From NCBI GenBank assembly GCA_963824225.1, contig CAWGOF010000003.1, forward strand, positions 2,232,001 to 2,296,000: a stretch of DNA of 64,000 nucleotides, read 5' to 3'. Position numbers and translations under genes: made by a program. This document shows positions 24,702-31,559 of the stretch, in pieces. Source of the DNA: CAWGOF01 sp963824225 (lineage in GTDB: Bacteria > Acidobacteriota > Polarisedimenticolia > Polarisedimenticolales > Polarisedimenticolaceae). Within the stretch, counting starts at the first letter, position 1, and each line of letters opens with the position of its first letter. The notes under the pieces are model-generated. The model saw only the letters and a list, made by a program, of their open reading frames with translations. It searched no databases and had not been told where the DNA came from.

Positions 24702-26180
24702 TCAAACGTCCTCGCCGTCCGAAACGGCTCTCGAAGCCGTGACCGCGTCGGCCGGCTCGCGCTGGGCGAGCTCGCGGCACGCCGCCTCGACCGCCGTCAC
24801 AGGATCCGCCCCACCGACCGCCGTCGGGTCGACGTCGAAGCACAGAACCCGGCGCCGGCGCGCCAGGACGCGTCCGACGTGCCGATAGCCCTCGACCAGC
24901 CGCTCGAGAAACGACTCGTTCTCGTGCGCACGCAGTACGTCGCCGCGCTGCCGCAGCCGCTCGAGGAGCCGGGTCACGGGCACGTCGACGAACACCAGCA
25001 CGTCGGGAACCGGCGGTTGGGCCAGCTCGAACGTGTTGAGCAGCCAGACCTCGGGCGCCTTGCGCACGAACTTCCACCAGCGGGAGAACGGGATCTGACG
25101 CTCGCCGGACAGGAACTGCGACAGGTGGTGGATCCCGGCGTCGTCGAACACACCGCGGTACAGATCGGCGTCGGCCCACGCCAGGAGGTCGACGAGCGGG
25201 CTGCCGTCGGTGACGACGAACCGGGCCGCGGGCCGCTGGCCGAGCACCTCCTCGACCTGCGCGCGGTCGACCAGCTCGGCGAACCGCTGGCCGGTCTGGC
25301 GGTCGCGCGTCCGGACGATGCGCGCGAGCGCGCCGACCCACCGGCGGAAGCGTGCCTCGGGGATCGGTCCCGTGATCTCGCGAACGTCGCCGGCCTCGGC
25401 CTCGATCACGTAGTCCGAGATGCCGAGGGCCCGGTGCGTCTCGCCGAGATGCGCGGTGAGACGGCGGAACACGTCGGCCCGAGACTCCCGGTCGAGACCG
25501 CACACGGCGATCCGGATCGGCGGACGCTCGGCGCCCGGTCGCGGCGGGGGCGGCGGCGCGAGCAGGACGACGTCGTGCTGCACCTCCTCGGCGATGTCCC
25601 GGGCATCCCGATCCGGCGCGTAGGTCCGCGGTCGTCCGACGATCACGTCGATCGCGCCGGGCACCGGCACGACCTCGCCGCGGGCCCAGATCCGCTCGGG
25701 CCCCGACAGGAACACCGGCGCGACCAGCAGCCCAGGGAGCTTCTGCACGAGCTTGCCGATTCCGGGTCGGAACGGCGACATCACGCCGGCCTCGCCGCGG
25801 CTGCCCTCGGGGAAGAAGATCAGCGCCTTGCCGGCGAGGATCGCCTCGACGAGCGGCGCCAGAGGATCGACGCCCGGGCGCGGCCGGCGCTCGATCGGGA
25901 TCCCGTTCATCAACGCCATGGCCATCGTGCGCCTGAGCCACGACGAGCCGAAGTAGTCGGCGGCGGCGACCGGGTGCACGTTGCGCAGCCGGCGCAGCGG
26001 GAACAGGCTCATCAGGACCGCGGCGTCGAGATGCGAGTTGTGGTTCGAAACGACGATGCACGGTCCACGCGGGATCAGCCCGGCCCGGCGGAAGCGCACC
26101 CCGATCAGCCAGCGCAGGACCGGCCGTACGAACCCCGCATGGAACGCGAGGAGCACGACGGTCGAGACGAACCGTTTCAT
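24702..26180 (-). CDS. PlsC-type acyltransferase fused to a nucleoside/thymidylate-kinase-like domain
   Basis: A 492-residue two-domain protein. Residues 1-225 are a lysophosphatidate acyltransferase: an N-terminal membrane helix, NHNSHLD (46-52, the HX4D catalytic motif) and FPEGSRG (123-129, phosphate binding). Residues ~245-470 resemble a P-loop kinase of the thymidylate/deoxynucleoside kinase class. RIAVCGLDRESRADVFRRL opens it, then VVTDGSPLVDLLAW, and FVDVPVTRLLERLRQRG followed by a LID-like HENESFLERLVEGYRHV. The Walker A lysine pattern GxxGxGK is absent (GLDRES), so phosphoryl transfer is doubtful. The ATG at 26180 overlaps the CdsA-like gene by four bases. It probably makes phosphatidate or a relative; the second domain's job is unknown. 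Confidence 0.8.
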   Translation of the reverse strand: MKRFVSTVVLLAFHAGFVRPVLRWLIGVRFRRAGLIPRGPCIVVSNHNSHLDAAVLMSLFPLRRLRNVHPVAAADYFGSSWLRRTMAMALMNGIPIERRPRPGVDPLAPLVEAILAGKALIFFPEGSRGEAGVMSPFRPGIGKLVQKLPGLLVAPVFLSGPERIWARGEVVPVPGAIDVIVGRPRTYAPDRDARDIAEEVQHDVVLLAPPPPPRPGAERPPIRIAVCGLDRESRADVFRRLTAHLGETHRALGISDYVIEAEAGDVREITGPIPEARFRRWVGALARIVRTRDRQTGQRFAELVDRAQVEEVLGQRPAARFVVTDGSPLVDLLAWADADLYRGVFDDAGIHHLSQFLSGERQIPFSRWWKFVRKAPEVWLLNTFELAQPPVPDVLVFVDVPVTRLLERLRQRGDVLRAHENESFLERLVEGYRHVGRVLARRRRVLCFDVDPTAVGGADPVTAVEAACRELAQREPADAVTASRAVSDGEDV

Positions 26181-27010
26181 CGCGCGAAGTAGTTCAGGTA
26201 GTGGAAGAACACCGGCGCGGCGTAGACCGCGGGGACCATGCGGTTCAACAGCCCGCCGCGGCCGAGACGCGCACCCGGCACGTCGGCCGCCAGCGTGTGC
26301 GCGACCGCTCCGGCGACGAGCGCCCCGAGCGAGACGGCGAGGAACACGAGCGCGCCGGCTCGCGCCGCATCGCCCGAGCCGAGCCCGACCCACGGCCCGG
26401 CGATCCAGCCCGCGGCGGTCGAGGCCGCTCCGCTCAGCACCAGCGCGATCGTTTGCCGGCGCCCGAACACGCGCTGCGGCAGCTCGGACGCCAGAACGAG
26501 CACGCCGAACAGCTGGGGCAGGCCGTTCGGTGGCCGATGCACGAGCAACCCCAGATGGGCCAGGCAGAACACGAACAGCAGCACGCCGAGCAGCGTACGC
26601 CCCATCGCATCGAGGAGCCCTTCGTCTTCCGCGGCCGTCGACAGGAACACCGGCACGAGGAGGAACAGCGTGACCGGCACCATGGCCAGGAACATGTCCT
26701 TCGACCCGAGGTACGCGGGCCACAGCGCGAACGGGATCGACAGATACGCGGCGAGGATCGCGTACCGGTCGCTGCGGCGCACGGGCGCGACGAAGAAGTA
26801 CGTGCGCAGCGCAGCGAACATCAACACCGCGAGGGCCGGAAACGACACCCAGCGCGGCAAGCGTCCGAGCGCGATCAGGATCGCGGCGAACGCGCTCCAG
26901 AACAGCGCCCAACCGGGCAGCTCGCGGAGCCGTCCGCCGCGCCTGCGCGAGACGAGCGCCGTGCCGCCACAGACCAGGACCGCCGCCACGAGAGCCGCGT
27001 CGATCGCCAT
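26177..27010 (-). CDS. CdsA/YnbB-like integral membrane protein (divergent CDP-diglyceride synthase family)
   Basis: A 277-residue protein with about eight transmembrane helices. The tail GRGGLLNRMVPAVYAAPVFFHYLNYF matches the signature end of phosphatidate cytidylyltransferases (GHGGxxDRxDSxxxAAPVFF), especially the YnbB type. However, the catalytic DRxDS reads NRMVP, and no KDxG precedes it. Its gene overlaps plsC-like by four bases, the normal partner step (phosphatidate to CDP-diacylglycerol). Either it acts on another lipid by a changed mechanism or it has lost activity. The ATG at 27010 with a GGGGGG ribosome site is preferred over a longer frame that would overlap zwf. Confidence 0.6.
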   Translation of the reverse strand: MAIDAALVAAVLVCGGTALVSRRRGGRLRELPGWALFWSAFAAILIALGRLPRWVSFPALAVLMFAALRTYFFVAPVRRSDRYAILAAYLSIPFALWPAYLGSKDMFLAMVPVTLFLLVPVFLSTAAEDEGLLDAMGRTLLGVLLFVFCLAHLGLLVHRPPNGLPQLFGVLVLASELPQRVFGRRQTIALVLSGAASTAAGWIAGPWVGLGSGDAARAGALVFLAVSLGALVAGAVAHTLAADVPGARLGRGGLLNRMVPAVYAAPVFFHYLNYFAR

Positions 27011-27018
27011 CCCCCCTA

Positions 27019-27048
27019 CCGACAGCGTGCTCGGCACGGGCGTATTAT
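27019..27048 (+). promoter_or_regulatory. Putative promoter for zwf-pgl
   Basis: CCGACA (27019-27024), 18 bases, then TATTAT (27043-27048), a five-of-six -10 match. Immediately downstream GGGGC-TTC-GCCCC (27049-27061) can form a small hairpin at the very start of the leader, which could stabilise the transcript. zwf begins at 27097. Confidence 0.4.
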
Positions 27049-27096
27049 GGGGCTTCGCCCCGTCGCGTCCAGCGTCGCGGAATCGAGGTTTCGTCG

Positions 27097-28608
27097 ATGA
27101 CGCCAAGCACCGCGCCTCCCCCCGTTCCAGCGCGCGCCCCCGACCCGTGCTCGATCGTGATCTTCGGAGTCACGGGCGACTTGACGCGGCGCAAGCTCGT
27201 GCCCGCGCTGTACAACCTGCTGCTCGACCGCCTGTTGCCGTCGAGCTTCGCGATCGTCGGCGTGGCCCGGGCGCCACAGGACGGGATCGTCGAGGACCTG
27301 AAGAAGGGTGTCGAGGCGCATTCGCGCCGCGCGCTCGACGCGAAGAAGTGGGCCGAGCTGACCGCCGGCTGCTCGTTCGTCGCCGTCTCCGGCGACCCCG
27401 ACGGCTACCGCCACCTGGCCGAGCATCTCGCGGAGATCGATCGCACGCGCGGGACCAAAGGCAATCGCCTGTTCTATCTCAGCGTCCCGCCCTCCGCCGT
27501 CCCGTCGATCCTCGACGGCTTGGCTGCGGCCGGGCTCAATCGTCCGGGTCAGGACGGCGCCTACGCACGCATCGTGCTCGAGAAGCCGATCGGCCACGAC
27601 CTGGCGTCAGCGGCTGAGCTGAACCGCAACGTCCATCGCACGTTCCACGAGCGCGAGGTGTTCCGCATCGACCACTACCTGGGCAAGGAGACGGTGCAGA
27701 ACTTGCTGGTGTTCCGCTTCGCCAACGCGATCTTCGAGCCGCTGTGGAACCAGAAGTACGTCGATCACGTGCAGATCACGGTGGCCGAGCCGTTCGGTGT
27801 GGAGGGTCGAGCCCAGTACTTCGAGGAGGCCGGGATCACGCGCGACATCGTGCAGAACCACGCGTTTCAACTCGTGTGCCTGACGGCGATGGAGCCTCCG
27901 GCGTCGCTCGACCCGACCGCGATCCGCAACGAGAAGGTCAAGGTGCTGCACGCGTTGCGTCCGGTGAGCGCCGGGTCGACCGGCGGATCGAGCGTGCGCG
28001 CGCAGTACTCGTCAGGGGTGATCGACGGACACGAGGTGCCGGGGTATAGGGAGGAGCAAGGCGTCTCCCCCGACTCGCGCACCGAGACGTACGTGGCCCT
28101 GCGCGTGCACATCGACAACTGGCGCTGGGCCGACGTGCCGTTCTACGTGCGCGCGGGAAAGCGCCTCCCGCGTCGGCTCACCGAGGTCGCGCTGCGATTC
28201 CGCGACGTTCCGCACCGGCTGTTCAAGCAGGACACGCCGGAGGCCAACGCGCTCATCCTGCGCATCCAGCCCGACGAGGGGATCAAGCTGGGGTTCGAGG
28301 TCAAGGTTCCCGGAACGAGCCCGAAGATGAAGGCCGTGGACATGGACTTCCGCTACGGCCAGACGTTCGGCGCGCAGCCGCCCGAGGCCTACGAACGGCT
28401 CCTGCTCGATGCGATGCTCGGCGACTCGACGCTGTTCATCCGCAGCGACGAGGTCGAGGCGGCGTGGGGCTACGTGGACAAGCTGTTCGAGGCGTGGTCG
28501 CAGAGCGACCAGCCGCTGCCCGAGTACACGGCTGGAAGCTGGGGCCCCGCCGAGACCGAGGTGATGCTGGCCCACGACGGACGGACCTGGCGCCGCCCGC
28601 GGGGATGA
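27097..28608 (+). CDS. zwf: Glucose-6-phosphate 1-dehydrogenase
   Basis: Oxidises glucose-6-phosphate to 6-phosphoglucono-1,5-lactone with NADP+, the entry to the oxidative pentose phosphate and Entner-Doudoroff routes. 503 residues, normal for bacteria. The coenzyme motif GVTGDLTRRKL is at 24-34 and the active-site RIDHYLGKE is at ~190-198 with the catalytic His193/Lys197 region. The YVALRVHIDNWRWADVPFYVRAGKRLP block is also intact. The stop overlaps the start of pgl (ATGA), so the two are coupled. Confidence 0.97.
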   Translation: MTPSTAPPPVPARAPDPCSIVIFGVTGDLTRRKLVPALYNLLLDRLLPSSFAIVGVARAPQDGIVEDLKKGVEAHSRRALDAKKWAELTAGCSFVAVSGDPDGYRHLAEHLAEIDRTRGTKGNRLFYLSVPPSAVPSILDGLAAAGLNRPGQDGAYARIVLEKPIGHDLASAAELNRNVHRTFHEREVFRIDHYLGKETVQNLLVFRFANAIFEPLWNQKYVDHVQITVAEPFGVEGRAQYFEEAGITRDIVQNHAFQLVCLTAMEPPASLDPTAIRNEKVKVLHALRPVSAGSTGGSSVRAQYSSGVIDGHEVPGYREEQGVSPDSRTETYVALRVHIDNWRWADVPFYVRAGKRLPRRLTEVALRFRDVPHRLFKQDTPEANALILRIQPDEGIKLGFEVKVPGTSPKMKAVDMDFRYGQTFGAQPPEAYERLLLDAMLGDSTLFIRSDEVEAAWGYVDKLFEAWSQSDQPLPEYTAGSWGPAETEVMLAHDGRTWRRPRG

Positions 28609-29327
28609 AACCCGAGATCGTCGTCTACGACGACGCCGCGGCGCTGGCCCGGGGCGCGGCCGATCGGGTGATCGAGAGCGCCCGCGCTGCACCCGGCGCA
28701 TTCGCCCTCGTCCTCGCCGGGGGCTCGACGCCACGCAAGACGTACGAGGAGCTCACGCGCCGCCAGAGTGCGCTCGACCCGCAGCGCACGTGGTTCCTCT
28801 TCGGCGACGAGCGCTGTGTGCCGCCGGACCACGAGCGCAGCAACTACCGCATGGCGCGCGAGGCGCTCTTCGATCCGCTCGGCGTACCGCCCGAGCGCGT
28901 GCTGCGCATGGAAGGCGAGCGCGACCCGCAAGATGCGGCCCGGCGGTACGAGGAGCGGCTGCGCGCGATCCTGCTTGAGACGGATCCCCGACTCGACCTG
29001 GTGCTGCTCGGAATCGGCCCCGACGGCCACACGGCGTCGCTTTTCCCTGGCACTACCGCGCTCGAAGAACGGGACCGCTGGGTCGTCGCGAACTGGGTCC
29101 CGCAGCTCGACGAATGGCGGCTCACGCTGACGCTACCGATCCTGAACCGGGCGCGCGGCGTCGCGTTCCTCGTAAGAGGCGCCGACAAGGCCAGGATCGT
29201 CGCCGAAGCGTTCGGCGGCGTCGCACATGCTTCGCCTTACCCGTGCGAGCGCGTGCGGCCCGAGACGGGAGCCCTCAGCGTGCTTCTCGACACGATTGCT
29301 GCGGCCCGGTTGGGAACCAATGGGTAG
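28605..29327 (+). CDS. pgl: 6-phosphogluconolactonase
   Basis: Hydrolyses the lactone made by Zwf to 6-phosphogluconate. 240 residues of the NagB/SOL family: LAGGSTPRKTYEEL (sugar-phosphate loop), FGDERCVPPDHERSNY, and the GIGPDGHTASLFPG block that defines DevB/Pgl. The ATG at 28605 overlaps the zwf stop and fits the family start exactly. Downstream, a small lipoprotein gene overlaps its end by eight bases. Confidence 0.95.
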   Translation: MKPEIVVYDDAAALARGAADRVIESARAAPGAFALVLAGGSTPRKTYEELTRRQSALDPQRTWFLFGDERCVPPDHERSNYRMAREALFDPLGVPPERVLRMEGERDPQDAARRYEERLRAILLETDPRLDLVLLGIGPDGHTASLFPGTTALEERDRWVVANWVPQLDEWRLTLTLPILNRARGVAFLVRGADKARIVAEAFGGVAHASPYPCERVRPETGALSVLLDTIAAARLGTNG

Positions 29328-29799
29328 AGGTCTCCGGGTCACAGTTGTCGTATGCCTCGACCTCACGGGCTGTGCGCGCCAACCACCCGCCGAGGACGCG
29401 TTTGCCGGGCTTGTAGCGGAAACGGTCGTCGATCTTCCGACGCTCGCTTCCCGAAAAACGGTGGTGGTCGACTCTTCTGACTGGAAGAGCCTTCCGCCGC
29501 CCGTTGGAGAGTCGACCCTATTCTTTCTCCGCACCGCCGGGTTGTCCGTGACCGAGATCGATTTGAGAGGAGACATGGAGAATCTCCCCGGAACTTGGAC
29601 AGCAGAGACAGCGTCGTCGCTCCGGCGGAACACCACGCATCAACTTCTGACCGTTCGTGTCACTCCGCCAACTGGCAGGAAGCGCGAGGTGTTCTGGGCT
29701 TACTCGTGTGGACCTGTGTGTGGGCATTTTGGAAAGGCACTATTCACTTGGGACGGCCGGTCTTGGGCGCGCATCTTGACTGAGGAGGGTGTCTACTAG
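29320..29799 (+). CDS. Putative small lipoprotein
   Basis: A 159-residue protein starting with a short basic, hydrophobic signal (RVTVVVCLD) and a lipobox-like LTGC at ~16-19, suggesting a lipid-anchored envelope protein. The mature part is polar with GREVFWAY-like beta strands and a CGPVCGHFGK pair of cysteines. No family is recognised. GC content is visibly lower than in zwf/pgl, and the ATG overlaps the pgl stop region by eight bases. It begins the accessory stretch of 29.3-31.5 kb. Confidence 0.55.
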   Translation: MGRGLRVTVVVCLDLTGCARQPPAEDAFAGLVAETVVDLPTLASRKTVVVDSSDWKSLPPPVGESTLFFLRTAGLSVTEIDLRGDMENLPGTWTAETASSLRRNTTHQLLTVRVTPPTGRKREVFWAYSCGPVCGHFGKALFTWDGRSWARILTEEGVY

Positions 29800-29877
29800 G
29801 CACCTTCGTTTCGAGACCGGAACGCGTCAAACGCGTTCGCGCTCGATCCCTCGGATTCCAGGCGCTATCCTCCTCGC

Positions 29878-30417
29878 ATGGACCACACCGTCGAAGAACT
29901 GTACGCCCTCCCCGACGACGGCCGGCTCTACGAGCTGGAGAGCGGCTGCATCGTCAGCGAGCCGCTCCCGGGCGGACGGCATGGGCGGATCGCGGCTGCG
30001 ATCGGTGCTGCGCTCATCGCTGATGTCCGGGCGAACAAGCTCGGCGTCGTGTTCACGAACGACACGGGCTACGTGCTTGCGCGCAACCCGGACACCATTC
30101 GCGGCCCCGACGTCTCGTTCGTCGCCCGAGAGCGATTCGAGAAAGCGGGAGATGTGACGACTGCGTTCCCAGGACCGCCGGATCTCGCCATCGAGGTTGT
30201 GTCGCCAGCGGTCCACCCGGCGGACATGCACGCCAAGGTCGCCGACTACCTGGCTGCGGGCACGCGGTTGGTCTGGCTGGTCGACCCCGAGCGTCAGCAG
30301 GTCACGACCTACCGCTCGCTCCTCGCGCCCCGGTTCCTCGAAGCGGATGCGGAACTCGACGGCGAGGACGTGGTGCCAGGTTTTCGGGTGCGGGTAAGCG
30401 AGCTGTTCGAGATCTAG
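29878..30417 (+). CDS. Uma2 family (DUF820) PD-(D/E)XK nuclease-fold protein
   Basis: A 179-residue Uma2 protein. The nuclease core shows the expected acids: PDV (Asp in RGPDVSFVARER), IEVVSP (Glu), then the AKVADYLAAGTRLVWLVDPE helix with Lys. The fold is that of restriction-endonuclease-like enzymes; the function is unknown. Uma2 genes are abundant and mobile in cyanobacteria, Planctomycetota, Chloroflexota and Acidobacteriota. The ATG at 29878 matches the family start (DHTVEELYALPDDGRLYELE). Confidence 0.9.
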   Translation: MDHTVEELYALPDDGRLYELESGCIVSEPLPGGRHGRIAAAIGAALIADVRANKLGVVFTNDTGYVLARNPDTIRGPDVSFVARERFEKAGDVTTAFPGPPDLAIEVVSPAVHPADMHAKVADYLAAGTRLVWLVDPERQQVTTYRSLLAPRFLEADAELDGEDVVPGFRVRVSELFEI

Positions 30418-30430
30418 GCGGCGTCGGATG

Positions 30431-30694
30431 TCAGGCGGCGGCGACTTTGGCACGCTCGTGAAGCGTCTCGGGGGCGATATCGGCCCCGTTCGGCCAAGTC
30501 ACCGTTCCGCCCTCGACGGTGAAGCGAATGAAGTACGACCGGTCCTTCAGCGGTTCGAACACCGGTCCGGTGAGCCAGTCCGCGAAGTCGACCGTTCCCT
30601 GAACGCCGTCGTCGAACAGCAGGCGGATCTTGAAGTCCCCCTTGTACTCAGCCCGGACAACAGATGGAAGGGCTTGCATCCGAGACCTCGTCAT
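30431..30694 (-). CDS. DUF2442 domain protein
   Basis: An 87-residue protein of the DUF2442 family: VRAEYKGDFKIRLLFDDGVQGTVDFADWL, then FEPLKDRSYFIRFTVEGGTVTWPNGADIAPETLHER. These proteins usually follow a DUF4160 gene, as here, and the pair is suspected to be a toxin-antitoxin-like module. The ATG at 30692-30694 overlaps the DUF4160 stop in an ATGA junction; a second ATG 15 bases inside is possible. It converges with Uma2 across a 13-base gap. Confidence 0.88.
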   Translation of the reverse strand: MTRSRMQALPSVVRAEYKGDFKIRLLFDDGVQGTVDFADWLTGPVFEPLKDRSYFIRFTVEGGTVTWPNGADIAPETLHERAKVAAA

Positions 30695-30951
30695 TTCAGC
30701 GGCGCGATCCGCCGCAGGCGTTCTCCTGCCTTGATTCGCTTCCAATTTGCATCCAATTCGTCCCGGTGCGCAAGACACCATTCCTTGACCAGGCGCTCAG
30801 CAACCGAAGACCGCAGTTCCCCAGCGAGGAGAGCTCCATCGAACGTGAAGGTAGCGCGTTGGCCACCGAGCTCCGCGTGAAAGTGAGGAACACCATGCTC
30901 GCGATAGAACATGCGGATCACGATTCCGAAGAAGCTCGAGATGACCGGCAT
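30691..30951 (-). CDS. DUF4160 domain protein
   Basis: An 86-residue protein that matches DUF4160 along its length: MPVISSFFGIVIRMFYREHGVPHFHAEL, with the invariant HxPHFHA-type motif, and the ERLVKEWCLAHRDELDANW helix near the end. It is the upstream partner of DUF2442 (4-base overlap). The pair recurs in many bacterial accessory regions; a toxin-antitoxin role has been proposed on genomic grounds only. Confidence 0.9.
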   Translation of the reverse strand: MPVISSFFGIVIRMFYREHGVPHFHAELGGQRATFTFDGALLAGELRSSVAERLVKEWCLAHRDELDANWKRIKAGERLRRIAPLK

Positions 30952-31035
30952 CCTGCAGAGGAATCTGCTTGATGCCTCATATGGAATCCTCGTGTGGCTC
31001 GTAGCGTTGCGTGTCGAAACCGAAACCCCTCAGGA

Positions 31036-31222
31036 CTACCTCCACACCGGCGCGATCTCGTTCAGCTCGGTGAACCGGTCGAGCACGATCTCGACGGGCC
31101 CAAAGACGAGATCGCCGCCCGAGCTTCGTGTCCTCGGCGCGATAGAACTCGCCCATGCCGCCGTGGCCCAGCTCGGCGACGATCCGGTAGTGCAGTAGCT
31201 TCCGGCCCGGCTCGATGGTCAC
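31036..31222 (-). pseudogene. Internally deleted serine/threonine kinase gene (both ends only)
   Basis: From the ATG at 31222 the minus strand encodes MTIEPGRKLLHYRIVAELGHG, GMGEFYRAEDTKLGRR, the first ~37 residues of a TolB/WD40-type Ser/Thr kinase (glycine-rich loop complete). After this the kinase sequence vanishes. In another frame the same stretch continues with VFGPVEIVLDRFTELNEI and APVWR-stop (31036-31038). That closely resembles the C-terminal end of such kinases (VVLNWFEELKxxVP). So the ~800 residues between are gone, leaving the two ends joined out of frame. Confidence 0.6.
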
Positions 31223-31246
31223 GCGCCCTCCGCTGGAGCAACGCCG

Positions 31247-31527
31247 CTAGGTGGCACGCCTAGATGCCCAATACGCATCCGCTTCCGCTTCGAGCTTGTC
31301 CAAGCGCGTGTAGTAATCCGCGAACTCCCTGAGGTGTGCCCAAGCGATCTTCCCCGTGAGCTCAGGTCGTCGTTCGTCACGTTGGTCTCTGGGTCCCGAG
31401 CGCCGTGCTCCAGGTCGACCTCTAGGCCGCGCCGAAACTGCTCGAGATCGATCTGGCTCCAGTCCAGCCCGAGAGTCGCACCAACCCGCTTGGCCTCATC
31501 TGCGCTGATCCGACCCTTGTTAGCCAT
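31247..31527 (-). pseudogene. DUF5661 family gene with a one-base frameshift
   Basis: The ATG at 31527 opens ANKGRISADEAKRVGATLGL, DWSQIDLEQFRRGLEVDLEHG, typical of DUF5661. Around 31360-31366 the reading frame breaks. Shifted by one base, the rest reads LTGKIAWAHLREFADYYTRL, DKLEAEADAYWASRR to a TAG at 31247-31249, which is the proper family ending. A single missing base explains it. Either the gene has just been inactivated or the assembly has an error here. It abuts the kinase remnant. Confidence 0.7.
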
Positions 31528-31559
31528 CTACGCCTCACTATCGGTGAAGAAAGATCCGA

